Origin: OMIS01 sp044350895
GTDB lineage: Bacteria > Patescibacteriota > Microgenomatia > UBA1400 > PJMF01
Length of the DNA: 64,000 nt
Direction of reading: 5' to 3'
NCBI GenBank assembly: GCA_044350895.1
Contig: JBILGT010000004.1
Coordinates: 6,825-70,824, forward strand
Shown: one piece after another, positions 48,798 to 58,185 of the stretch
Layout of the letters: every line of letters starts with the position of its first letter
Numbering within the stretch: the stretch's first letter is position 1
Position numbers and translations under genes: made by a program
The notes under the pieces: generated by a model
What the model was told of the DNA's origin: nothing
Seen by the model: only the letters and a program-made list of their open reading frames with translations
The model's database searches: none

Positions 48798-51545
48798 CTA
48801 CTCTTCTTCACTCTCGTCTTTGGTTGTTAACGTCACAGCCACAACACTATCCTTGTCATTCAAGCGCATCAAGATGACACCTTGTGTTGGACGTGTGAGA
48901 ACAGGAATAGACTTTGAACTCAGTGGCAACTTAATAGTTTGACCATTTTGGGAAGAGATAACAACTGCTTTGTGCTCTGGTGTTACTTTTCGTGCATCAG
49001 CCACCATACCAGTACGCTTGGTGATGTCTGAAACTTTGACACCCATACCAGATCTCTTTTGCACTGGATACTGGGTCAACAGAGTTCGCTTACCCATACC
49101 ATTTGTGGTGATAACGAGTAAGTGACGACCTTCAATCTTATCTTCACCAGGTGCAATACTTTCAACACCAATCACTACGTCTTTACTGCCAAGTGTAATT
49201 CCTTTGACACCTTTGGTATCACGTTGTGAGGATTTAACTTCTTTTTCAGAGAAACGAATGCTCTTACCTTCTCGACTGATCAACATAATATCATCTTCAC
49301 CAGATGTAACTTTACCCCAGACCAGACGATCTTCGTCGTTGAGCATGATGGCAATAATGCCGTTTTGGCGAATATTGTCATACAGTTTAACAGGAGTCTT
49401 CTTGACCAAACCTTGTTTTGTGGCAAGTGCGATGAATTTTTCTTTGTCTTTTTCATCATCAATGGCAAGAATAGCCTGCACTTGTTCATCTGACTTCAGA
49501 TTCATTAAGTTAACCATTGCGGTACCTTTTGCTTGGCGTGAAGCATCTGGAATTTCAAAAGCTTTCATTCTAAAAACACGGCCTTGATTGGTGAAGAACA
49601 GTAACGTGTCATGGGTATTGGCGGTAACGATAGACTGCAACATGTCTTCAGTCTTCATCTTGAGACCGATGGAACCTTTGCCTCCGCGTGATTGTGAGCG
49701 GAACGCTGTTGGATTCAGTCGTTTCACATAACCACTCGCTGTCAAAGTAATAACAGTTGCTTCATTTGGCACCAAGTCTTCTTCACTGAACTCTCCCACT
49801 TTTCCTTTGATGAGTTTTGTTTTGCGCTCATCGCCATATTGGGTGATGAGTTCTTCAACTTCATCAGTGAGAACTTTCAGGATGGAACTTGGATGCTGTA
49901 AAAGTTTGATTAACGAAATAATTGTCTTTTGAATCGTATTGTACTCATCTTCAATCTTTTGACGCTCGAGTGCGGCCAAGCGTTTGAGCTGCATTTCGAG
50001 AATTGCTGTGGCTTGTATTTCGGAAAGTCCGAATTTTTCCATCAGTTTTGTTCGTGCTGTGTCCGTGTCTGGTGAACGGCGAATTGTCTCGATTACTTCA
50101 TCCAAATTATTGAGTGCAATTAATAATCCTTCCAAAATATGGGCGCGATTACGAGCTTCGACCAGCTCATACTGACTCCGTTTGACTATAATTATTTGGC
50201 GGTGAGCTATGTACTCCATCAAAATCTGCCGAATATTGAGCAATTGAGGGGTTCCTTCACTGGTGAGGGCAACCATATTTATTGGGAATGTTGTTTGCAG
50301 TTCTGAGTATTTGAAGAGCAAATTAAGTACAACTTTAGGCCGTGCATCGCGCTTTAATTCAATAGTAATCTGCATTCCACTGCGATCTGAGTCATCATTG
50401 AGGTCTTTAATACCTTCAATTTTCTTATCTTTCACCAGATCAGCAATTTTCATCAGCAATCGAGACTTGTTTACTTGGTATGGAAGTTCTGTAACGAGGA
50501 TCTTATTTTCCTCAATACTTGTTTTGGCACGAGTGACTACTCTTCCCTTGCCTGTTCGATATGCTTCTTTTATTTCGTTGAAATCATAAATAATACCGCC
50601 AGTTGGGAAATCAGGACCATTGACGATCTGCATGATGTCTTCAATAGTGGCTTCTGTCTGGAATGTACCGGCAATATCTTTGGCTTCTAAGGCAAGGAGC
50701 TCATCAATGATGCGGTTCTGCTCTGCAATTTCTGCAGTGCGGTTTTTGTCCTTAGGATCAATACCTTCTTCTGATTTTTCGTAGATACTTTTGATGAGAT
50801 CAACTTTACGATCTACGGTACCTTTTTGCACCATCATCACCACTGCCTGACAAATTTCGGTAAGGTTGTGTGGTGGGATCTTGGTGGCCATACCAACAGC
50901 GATACCTTCAGAACCCATTAACAGTAGATTAGGCAACTTGGCTGGTAAGACAGTAGGTTCTTGGAGTGAACCATCAAAGTTATCAGTAAATGGAACAGTG
51001 TTTTTATCAAGGTCACTTAATAATTCAGAAGAAATCTTGGCGAGACGAGCTTCGGTGTACCGCATTGCTGCTGGACTATCACCGTCAACTGAACCAAAGT
51101 TTCCTTGACCATCAATCAGTGGATACCGCATCGTGAAGTCTTGTGCCAACCGGACAAGCGCGCCATATACTGGAGCATCTCCATGAGGATGATACTTACC
51201 AAGCACGTTACCAACAGTTGTAGCAGATTTTTTGTATGGACCAGTATGATGTGTGCCAGATTTGTACATGGCATACAAAATACGGCGATGCACTGGCTTT
51301 AACCCGTCACGAACGTCTGGTAGTGCACGAGCAACGATAACACTCATGGCATAGTCAAGGTAGCTTTTACGCATTTCTTGAACAATGGAGATGTGCTTCA
51401 TCTTGCCATAGCGAGTTTCTTCGATGGTTCCCACTTTGGATTCAATCACCTGTTCAACGGCTTCTGGAGCAGCTTCAGTGTCTACAGCACCATCCTCAAT
51501 AATGGTTTCGTCATCTGCTGGTGGTTTAAGTTCGTCATCTGCCAT
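48798..51545 (-). CDS. gyrA: DNA gyrase subunit A
   Basis: Protein of 915 aa. The breakage-reunion core has SYLDYAMSVIVARALPDVRD near residue 61 and the catalytic Tyr163 in AAMRYTEARL. The C-terminal beta-pinwheel holds a GyrA box variant QSRGGKG, which supports gyrase over topoisomerase IV. An acidic ~40-residue N-terminal extension precedes the core, longer than usual. Encoded near gyrB with ppa between them. Confidence 0.97.
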   Translation of the reverse strand: MADDELKPPADDETIIEDGAVDTEAAPEAVEQVIESKVGTIEETRYGKMKHISIVQEMRKSYLDYAMSVIVARALPDVRDGLKPVHRRILYAMYKSGTHHTGPYKKSATTVGNVLGKYHPHGDAPVYGALVRLAQDFTMRYPLIDGQGNFGSVDGDSPAAMRYTEARLAKISSELLSDLDKNTVPFTDNFDGSLQEPTVLPAKLPNLLLMGSEGIAVGMATKIPPHNLTEICQAVVMMVQKGTVDRKVDLIKSIYEKSEEGIDPKDKNRTAEIAEQNRIIDELLALEAKDIAGTFQTEATIEDIMQIVNGPDFPTGGIIYDFNEIKEAYRTGKGRVVTRAKTSIEENKILVTELPYQVNKSRLLMKIADLVKDKKIEGIKDLNDDSDRSGMQITIELKRDARPKVVLNLLFKYSELQTTFPINMVALTSEGTPQLLNIRQILMEYIAHRQIIIVKRSQYELVEARNRAHILEGLLIALNNLDEVIETIRRSPDTDTARTKLMEKFGLSEIQATAILEMQLKRLAALERQKIEDEYNTIQKTIISLIKLLQHPSSILKVLTDEVEELITQYGDERKTKLIKGKVGEFSEEDLVPNEATVITLTASGYVKRLNPTAFRSQSRGGKGSIGLKMKTEDMLQSIVTANTHDTLLFFTNQGRVFRMKAFEIPDASRQAKGTAMVNLMNLKSDEQVQAILAIDDEKDKEKFIALATKQGLVKKTPVKLYDNIRQNGIIAIMLNDEDRLVWGKVTSGEDDIMLISREGKSIRFSEKEVKSSQRDTKGVKGITLGSKDVVIGVESIAPGEDKIEGRHLLVITTNGMGKRTLLTQYPVQKRSGMGVKVSDITKRTGMVADARKVTPEHKAVVISSQNGQTIKLPLSSKSIPVLTRPTQGVILMRLNDKDSVVAVTLTTKDESEEE

Positions 51546-51574
51546 AAAAATACTTTTCTATAGAATCATCTCAA

Positions 51575-52132
51575 CTACTTTTTGTCGTGTCCGCATTCAC
51601 AATCTCCGCCACAGCATGATTCTTCTTCTGCTTCAGTTTCTTCTGCAAAGCGTTTGACGCCAGCTTCTAAAACCGCTTCAGCTGCCTTGGCATCTTTCCA
51701 GTCTTTCAATTTAACCCATTTTCCTTCTTCGAGATCTTTGTAGTGCTCAAAAAAGTGTTTGATAGCGCGTTTTCTTGGCTCAGGAATATCTGACATGGAT
51801 TCCCATGCTCCACAAATTGGGTCAATTTTTGTCTTAGCTGGGACACAGATGATTTTGTGATCAACACCTTCTTCATCTTCCATCTCAAGCATACCAATAA
51901 CTTTACACTTGATAACAACACCAGGGACAACTGGGGCAGAAATGAATACCAATGCATCTAAGGCATCGCCGTCTTCGCCAGCAGTTTCACCAATCAAACC
52001 GTAGTTGACTGGGTAACTGAAAGCCGTTGGCATCAACCGGTCGACGGTCATTTCACCTGTTTCTTCGTCAAGTTCATACTTAACGTTTGAACCTTCAGGG
52101 ATTTCGATAAGAACTTTAACTGTATCGGACAT
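51575..52132 (-). CDS. ppa: Inorganic pyrophosphatase with Cys/His-rich tail
   Basis: Family I pyrophosphatase of 185 aa. Metal and substrate residues are visible in FSYPVNYGLIGET (near 38-50), GEDGDALDALVF (the DxxxxD Mg site) and KTKIDPICGAWESMSDIPE. The last residues, EESCCGGDCECGHDKK, form a short Cys/His-rich tail that ordinary soluble pyrophosphatases lack and that could bind a metal ion or act as a redox site. Located between gyrA and gyrB. Confidence 0.95.
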   Translation of the reverse strand: MSDTVKVLIEIPEGSNVKYELDEETGEMTVDRLMPTAFSYPVNYGLIGETAGEDGDALDALVFISAPVVPGVVIKCKVIGMLEMEDEEGVDHKIICVPAKTKIDPICGAWESMSDIPEPRKRAIKHFFEHYKDLEEGKWVKLKDWKDAKAAEAVLEAGVKRFAEETEAEEESCCGGDCECGHDKK

Positions 52133-52160
52133 ATTGTCTCCTTTGTACTATTTTGTAACT

Positions 52161-54194
52161 TTATACATCCAACACAGCATATTGTGCCTGTGTTTGGATA
52201 AATTTCTTACGTGGGGCAACTTCGTCACCCATTAAAATATCGAATGTTTTGTCAGCAGCCTCAGCATCATCAATTGTGACTTTTTTCAGAATTCTAGTCT
52301 TTGGATTCATGGTTGTTTCCCAGAGCTGTTCTGCATTCATTTCTCCCAAACCTTTATAGCGTTGCACACCAATCACAGCTTTGGGACTGCGAGCTTTGAT
52401 GGCATTGACCAGTTCATCACGTTCAGTCTCACCATATGCATACTTCTCTTCTTGTTTACCAGCAGAAACTTTGAAGAGTGGTGGCATCGCGATATACAAA
52501 TAGCCGTTTTCGACCAGTTTAGGCAGGTGTCTAAAAAAGAAGGTTAAACCAAGCGTTGTAATATGCTCTCCGTCAACGTCAGCGTCATTCATGAGAATAA
52601 TGCGGTGATAGCGAAGTTTGTTGGGGTTGAATGTTTCACCAATGCCTGCGCCAAGTGCAATAACCAGGTTTTTGAGTTCTTCAAAAGCAACGATTTTATC
52701 AAGGCGAGCTCGTTCAGTGTTTAAGATTTTTCCCCGGAGTGGGAAGATAGCCTGGAACTTGCGATCTCTCCCCTGCTTTGCGGTACCACCTGCTGAGTCA
52801 CCCTCAACGATGTAAATTTCACACTCATCAGCATTTTTACTCTGACAGTCAGCTAGTTTACCAGGCAAGGTACTACCTTCGAAGACACCTTTACGGATGA
52901 CGGCTTCTTTGGCTGCGCGAGCCGCCAGGCGAGCGCGAGCAGATAACATGACTTTATCAATAATGGTGCGACCAGCTTTTGGATTTTCCTCTAAGAACGT
53001 ATCAAAGTGATTTTTGAAGACTGCATACACAGCAGATTGTGCCTCGGAGTTATTTAACTTTGTCTTTGTCTGAGATTCAAACTGGAGGTCATTGGATGGC
53101 ATTTTGACGAAAACAACAGCTGCCATTCCCTCTTTTATATCTTCAGCGGTAAAGTTCTCATTATCACGAAGTAACTTATTCTTATCTGCATAGTCACGCA
53201 GTGTTTTACCCAACGCCATGCGGAAGCCATTAACGTGTGCACCACCATCTGGGGTGTGGATTACGTTAACGTAAGATTCAAGACGCTCAAAGTATGAATC
53301 ATTGTACTGAAGTGAAATTTCCATGCCAATTTTTTTGCCAGTGTTCTCATCAGTCCACGTATCCTGACAGTAAAATACGTCATGGAGTGCTTTCTTGTCC
53401 ATGTTGATGTGTTCCACCAGTGAGCGAACGCCACCTTCAAAGTAGTAGTGTTCTTCTGTGCCTTCAAAACCATCATGCAGTTGAAAGTAGATACCTGCCA
53501 TGAGGTAGGCACGGTCTTTGATGACTTGTTGTAATGTTTTATGGCTGAACTTGGTGGTAGAAAAGATTGTTGGATCTGGAATGAACTTTAAAGCTGTTCC
53601 ATTTTCATACGTTATGAACTGTTTTGATTGTTCTGGAAATAGTTTGAGTACTTCTGCTTCTTTGATAACTTTAACGGGAGCTTGTGGCTTACCTTCACTG
53701 TAATATTGGTAGTGATACTTGCCATCACGCTTCACAATTACTTCTAATAGTGTTGAAAGTGCGTTGACTGCTGAAGAACCAACTCCGTGTAGTCCACCGG
53801 AAGCTTGATAGGCAGTTTCTTCAAATTTTCCACCTGCGTGCAGCTTGGTCAGCACTACTTCAAGTGCAGAAACACCTGACGCATGCATATCAACTGGAAT
53901 ACCGCGACCATTATCGACAACTGTAATTGATTCTTCACCGAGTTTGATTGAATCATCACCAAGTAAAGCTTTTTCTCGATCACCAACGGGAGCATGAAAC
54001 AGCTGAATGGTCTTTCCAAAGCCAGCGATTGCTTCGTCAACAGCATTATCGAGAATTTCTTTTGCTAAGTGATGTAGTCCGCGTTGATCGGTTGAACCGA
54101 TATACATACCAGGTCGTTTACGAACTGGTTCAAGCCCTTCTAAGACCTTGATTTCGGCTGCACCGTAGTGATTTGGCTGATTTGAGTTTGGCAT
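52161..54194 (-). CDS. gyrB: DNA gyrase subunit B
   Basis: Protein of 677 aa. The GHKL ATPase shows AKEILDNAVDEAIAG, VVDNGRGIPVD and GGLHGVGSSAVNALS; the transducer follows, then the TOPRIM metal site EGDSAGGTAKQGRDRKFQA and NDADVDGEH, and the C-terminal RYKGLGEMN. No 170-residue insertion as in E. coli. Full for the short bacterial form. Confidence 0.97.
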   Translation of the reverse strand: MPNSNQPNHYGAAEIKVLEGLEPVRKRPGMYIGSTDQRGLHHLAKEILDNAVDEAIAGFGKTIQLFHAPVGDREKALLGDDSIKLGEESITVVDNGRGIPVDMHASGVSALEVVLTKLHAGGKFEETAYQASGGLHGVGSSAVNALSTLLEVIVKRDGKYHYQYYSEGKPQAPVKVIKEAEVLKLFPEQSKQFITYENGTALKFIPDPTIFSTTKFSHKTLQQVIKDRAYLMAGIYFQLHDGFEGTEEHYYFEGGVRSLVEHINMDKKALHDVFYCQDTWTDENTGKKIGMEISLQYNDSYFERLESYVNVIHTPDGGAHVNGFRMALGKTLRDYADKNKLLRDNENFTAEDIKEGMAAVVFVKMPSNDLQFESQTKTKLNNSEAQSAVYAVFKNHFDTFLEENPKAGRTIIDKVMLSARARLAARAAKEAVIRKGVFEGSTLPGKLADCQSKNADECEIYIVEGDSAGGTAKQGRDRKFQAIFPLRGKILNTERARLDKIVAFEELKNLVIALGAGIGETFNPNKLRYHRIILMNDADVDGEHITTLGLTFFFRHLPKLVENGYLYIAMPPLFKVSAGKQEEKYAYGETERDELVNAIKARSPKAVIGVQRYKGLGEMNAEQLWETTMNPKTRILKKVTIDDAEAADKTFDILMGDEVAPRKKFIQTQAQYAVLDV

Positions 54195-54254
54195 AACAAT
54201 GACGAATTTTTATACCATAAACGCTTTAACAAAACCAGCAGGAATTGGCAATTA

Positions 54255-54989
54255 CTATGTAGAAAGCTGCCCTTTAATTTCAAAAAAACAGTGCTCAAGC
54301 ACTAATTTGGTGCTGCAATTCTGTTCAATTTGTTGACCTGCGAGCAGTAAGACTTTAATTTGTTGCGCATATAGTGTGTTTGTCGGTTCTGCTGTCAGTT
54401 CACTGTGGAGCAATCGCACAAGTGACTGTACAACTTCCAATGCTTGCGGACGTTCGGAGTATTCTTGGGCAAGTTCGATCAATTCTCTTCGGGAAGAAGT
54501 TTGTATTTTAGAATATGTATTTCTATACAAAGATATATCAAAATCGTTGTTTTCTGTATCATTTAAAACTGCTTGTTCGATACTGCAGCGGGACTGAATA
54601 GTGTCTAGTATTCGTTCGATATTGGCAGTTGTTAAAAATATAGCTGTTTGTGCAGGAGGCTCCTCTAAAAGTTTAAGTAATGCATTCTGTGCAGGGATTG
54701 TAGCCAGATCTGCATGATAGATACAAACATATCTGACTTCTCCACCGTATGTGCCATAGGTAAGCTCAGCTGTGAGGTCTCTAATTGTATCAATTGATAT
54801 GTTTGTTCTATTTTGATTTATTGCTGTATATTTAGATATATTAAAATTTAAAGATTGATTCACCAATCCTTTTTCAGGTAGCACCCCATTTAGCAGTGTT
54901 TCTTCATGATTGCTAAATGGTGACAGAATGACAATAGTAGGTTGGAAGAAGGTAGATAAGTTATTGGTTGTCGTGCTGTTCATTTTCAT
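54255..54989 (-). CDS. DNA polymerase III delta-prime-like clamp-loader subunit
   Basis: Protein of 244 aa. VCIYHADLATIPAQNALLKLLEEPPAQTAIFLTT matches the Walker B/sensor region of HolB and DnaX (ADxMxxxAxNALLKxLEEPPxxxxFIL), followed by SRC as in the SRC motif. The N-terminus lacks a P-loop (GxxGxGK) and is shortened, so it should not bind ATP by itself, as delta-prime subunits often do not. TATAAA on its own strand ends 6 nt before ATG 54989. Confidence 0.8.
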   Translation of the reverse strand: MKMNSTTTNNLSTFFQPTIVILSPFSNHEETLLNGVLPEKGLVNQSLNFNISKYTAINQNRTNISIDTIRDLTAELTYGTYGGEVRYVCIYHADLATIPAQNALLKLLEEPPAQTAIFLTTANIERILDTIQSRCSIEQAVLNDTENNDFDISLYRNTYSKIQTSSRRELIELAQEYSERPQALEVVQSLVRLLHSELTAEPTNTLYAQQIKVLLLAGQQIEQNCSTKLVLEHCFFEIKGQLST

Positions 54990-55015
54990 CTATAGTTTAT
55001 ACCAGCTAGTAATTT
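54990..55015. promoter_or_regulatory. 26-bp divergent promoter (clamp loader / pilB)
   Basis: AGTTTATACC supplies minus-strand TATAAA (55001-54996) for the clamp-loader gene and a weaker plus-strand TATACC for pilB. Both 5' leaders would be only a few nt long. Confidence 0.4.
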
Positions 55016-57103
55016 ATGCCAGATCCTGCCCAAGATTCAGGGAATGTAACGATATCAGTGCCACAAAATGTGCCGATACAGATATCTTCAGTTCCTGATG
55101 TTACACCACCAGCTCCGCTTCCAGAACTTGATGTATCTCAAGTTGCTGATTCGCTTGAATCCACAGTCGCAAATCTTACTGAGGTCAGTGCTCCTATGTC
55201 TGTGCAAGGTGCTCCAGCTGCAGATGTCTCGGCTCCGCAGATTCAAACTGCACAACCAGTTGTTGCAGCGCAACCACTCAATTCACAAGCTCCAGTACCG
55301 CCGTATCCAACTGTTGCTGAACAACCTTCTCATCAAGCTGGTGATTTGAATCCTGGCCCAACTGGAAGTCAAAAGTACAGCAGTATTCTGGATGTCTTAA
55401 TTGCTCAGGGTTCAATCAGCCAAGATCTTGGAAACAAACTTTCAGTTGATCAAATTACAACGGGTAAAACAATTGAATCATTGATTGCTGAGAACAACTT
55501 GGTATCTGAAGAATTACTCACTCGCGCCAAAGCTACTTTTCATAACATCCCTTTTATAAAGCTGACTGATGTCGGTGTTTTCCCTGAAGCTATCACGCAG
55601 CTTCCTGAAGGTGCTGCGCGGCACTATGCCATGCTGCCATTTGCTTTTGATAAGAATGAAGGAACGCTTTCAGTTGCAATGAAGGACCCTCTTGATCTCA
55701 CTGCAATTGATTTCGCACAGCAAAAAACTGGCTATCGAATAATTGCTAACTATGCGATGCCAACTGAAGTTGATCGGATGATTGCGGAGTACTACTCGCA
55801 AACACTCTCCAGTGAAGTCACTGCTGCCCTTGAACAGACCAATCAAATGGCTGAGGCTCAAGCTAAGCGCAGTAATTTAAATGATCTTTCCAAAGAAACG
55901 ATTCGCCAAGCTCCAATCACCAAAATCGTTGAGACGCTCGTGGCTTTTGCTATTAAAGCTCGTGCCTCAGATATTCATATTGAACCACTCGAAGACCGAA
56001 CTCGTGTACGGTACCGTATTGACGGTATTTTGAATGAAAAGCTCATTCTCCCTAAGAATGTGCATGATGCCGTTGTTTCACGTATCAAAATTTTGTCAGG
56101 TCTGAAGATCGACGAAAAGCGTATTCCGCAAGACGGTCGGTTCAACTATGCCACCCAAGAAGAAGAAGTTGACTTGCGTGTATCAACACTGCCAACTATT
56201 CACGGAGAAAAGATTGTGATGCGGTTATTGAAGAAAGACGCCCAAGTTCCGCAGCTCCCTGAACTTGGACTTGATGGTCTGGCACTGCATAAAGTAGATG
56301 AGTCTATCAAAGTACCGCACGGCATTGTTTTGATCACGGGACCGACAGGTTCTGGTAAAACAACGACGCTCTACTCTATCTTACACAAGATCAACACGCC
56401 AAAAGTAAACATCATGACGCTGGAAGATCCAGTTGAGTATCAAATGACAGGCGTCAATCAAGTGCAGATCAACCCACAAGCAGGTCTGACCTTTGCCTCA
56501 GGTTTGCGTTCATTCCTGCGGCAAGATCCAAACGTCATCATGGTGGGAGAAATCCGGGATAGTGAAACTGCCGAGTTGGCTATTCAAGCTGCGCTCACTG
56601 GTCACTTGGTCTTCTCTACCCTACACACTTCATCAGCTGCTGGTGCACTCCCTCGTCTTATGGACATGGGTGCTGAGCCATTCTTGTTGGCATCTTCAAT
56701 GACCTGTGTGATGGCGCAGCGTGTGTTGCGTAAGATTCACCCTGAGTGGAAAGAAGAGTACACTCCTGAGAAAGCAGTACTTGATGATATTAAAGAAGTC
56801 TTGGGTGATAAGTTTCTTCCTTGGTGCAAAAAGAATAATAAAGATCCAGAAAAAATTACACTCTGGAGATCAAGAAAAGACCGACCTGAAAGTGAACCTG
56901 AGTATAAAGGTCGTATCGCTATTTTTGAGGTGATGAAAATATCTGAAGAAATTGCTAAACTGATTCTGGAGCGTAAACCAGCAAGTGAAATGGAAAAAGT
57001 AGCACTTAAAGAAGGTATGCTCTTTATGAAGCAAGATGGATATATTAAAGCTCTATCTGGAGTAACGAGTATTGAAGAGGTACTGCGCGTGGCGCAAATT
57101 TAA
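55016..57103 (+). CDS. pilB: Type IV pilus assembly ATPase PilB
   Basis: Protein of 695 aa of the GspE/PilB family that powers pilus extension. Residues 1-115 are a Pro/Gln/Val-rich low-complexity extension. An MshEN-like domain (SSILDVLIAQGSISQDLGNK) precedes the ATPase core: Walker A GPTGSGKTTTLYSIL near residue 441, Asp box EDPVEYQM, Walker B MVGEIRDSETAELA near 507, and the His box TGHLVFSTLHTSSA. It heads the pilB-pilT-pilC operon. Confidence 0.95.
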   Translation: MPDPAQDSGNVTISVPQNVPIQISSVPDVTPPAPLPELDVSQVADSLESTVANLTEVSAPMSVQGAPAADVSAPQIQTAQPVVAAQPLNSQAPVPPYPTVAEQPSHQAGDLNPGPTGSQKYSSILDVLIAQGSISQDLGNKLSVDQITTGKTIESLIAENNLVSEELLTRAKATFHNIPFIKLTDVGVFPEAITQLPEGAARHYAMLPFAFDKNEGTLSVAMKDPLDLTAIDFAQQKTGYRIIANYAMPTEVDRMIAEYYSQTLSSEVTAALEQTNQMAEAQAKRSNLNDLSKETIRQAPITKIVETLVAFAIKARASDIHIEPLEDRTRVRYRIDGILNEKLILPKNVHDAVVSRIKILSGLKIDEKRIPQDGRFNYATQEEEVDLRVSTLPTIHGEKIVMRLLKKDAQVPQLPELGLDGLALHKVDESIKVPHGIVLITGPTGSGKTTTLYSILHKINTPKVNIMTLEDPVEYQMTGVNQVQINPQAGLTFASGLRSFLRQDPNVIMVGEIRDSETAELAIQAALTGHLVFSTLHTSSAAGALPRLMDMGAEPFLLASSMTCVMAQRVLRKIHPEWKEEYTPEKAVLDDIKEVLGDKFLPWCKKNNKDPEKITLWRSRKDRPESEPEYKGRIAIFEVMKISEEIAKLILERKPASEMEKVALKEGMLFMKQDGYIKALSGVTSIEEVLRVAQI

Positions 57104-57114
57104 AGGAATTTTCT

Positions 57115-58170
57115 ATGAACATCCATGATATTTTGGACCAACTCGTAACAATGGAAGGTTCTGACATCCATATTGTTGTGGGTACACCGCCAATGGTGCG
57201 TGTGGATGGACATCTCAAGCCAGTCGAGGGTGCTCCTATTCTTACTGCCGAACAAGCAGAAGCTCTCATCTTTCCTCTCCTCTCCCAAGAACAGAAAGAC
57301 TACGTCCATGTTAATAAGGAACTGGACTTTGGCTATCAATTTCAGGATAAGGGTCGGTTCCGTATTAACGTCTATCATGCCAAAGGAACTATTGCTGCGG
57401 CACTACGGTTGATTCCCGCACAAATTAAAAGTCTTGAAGAATTACAACTACCGCCAATTGTGAGCGAGTTTGCCAATTATAAGCAGGGATTGATTCTGCT
57501 TACTGGCCCTACTGGTGAAGGTAAATCAACTACTCTGGCGGCCATCATTGATCAAATCAATGGCTCACGCGCTGATCATATTGTTACCGTTGAAGATCCA
57601 ATTGAGTTTGTGTACACCCCAAAGAAATGTATTATTTCCCAGCGTGAAATCAATCACGACACCAACTCATGGGAAATTTCGTTGCGTTCAGTACTCCGTG
57701 AAGATCCTGACGTTGTGCTCATCGGTGAAATGCGTGACTATGAAACAATTGCCTCTGCAATTACGATTGCTGAAACTGGCCACTTGGTATTTGCTACTCT
57801 ACATACCTCCACAGCCGCTGAAACAATCGACCGTATTGTGGACGTCTTCCCTGCTCATCAACAAGGCCAGGTTCGGCAACAACTTGCTGCAACTGTGAAG
57901 GTCGTTGCTTCACAACGCTTGCTGCAAACTGTTACTGGCAAGCGAACTGCAGTCCTGGAAGTCATGATTGGAAATCCAGCTATTCGAAATCTTATTCGTG
58001 AAGGTAAAACTCATCAAATTGATACTGTCATCCAAACTTCTGGAGAAATGGGTATGATGTTATTTGAAGCACATTTGCAACAATTGGTTCAGCGCGGACT
58101 TATTACTGCTGAAACTGCAATTGCACATGCGTTCCGTCCAACAGAAATCCAACGATTACTCGGAAGGTAA
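57115..58170 (+). CDS. pilT: Type IV pilus retraction ATPase PilT
   Basis: Protein of 351 aa. Walker A GPTGEGKSTTLAAIID near residue 130, EDPIEFVYTPKKCIISQRE, Walker B IGEMRDYETI, TGHLVFATLHTSTAAETIDR, and the PilT-type AIRNLIREGKTHQI near the C-terminus. The short N-terminal PAS-like domain fits PilT rather than PilB. Depolymerises pili for twitching or attachment. Confidence 0.95.
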   Translation: MNIHDILDQLVTMEGSDIHIVVGTPPMVRVDGHLKPVEGAPILTAEQAEALIFPLLSQEQKDYVHVNKELDFGYQFQDKGRFRINVYHAKGTIAAALRLIPAQIKSLEELQLPPIVSEFANYKQGLILLTGPTGEGKSTTLAAIIDQINGSRADHIVTVEDPIEFVYTPKKCIISQREINHDTNSWEISLRSVLREDPDVVLIGEMRDYETIASAITIAETGHLVFATLHTSTAAETIDRIVDVFPAHQQGQVRQQLAATVKVVASQRLLQTVTGKRTAVLEVMIGNPAIRNLIREGKTHQIDTVIQTSGEMGMMLFEAHLQQLVQRGLITAETAIAHAFRPTEIQRLLGR

Positions 58171-58185
58171 GAAAGTTTTAGAAGT

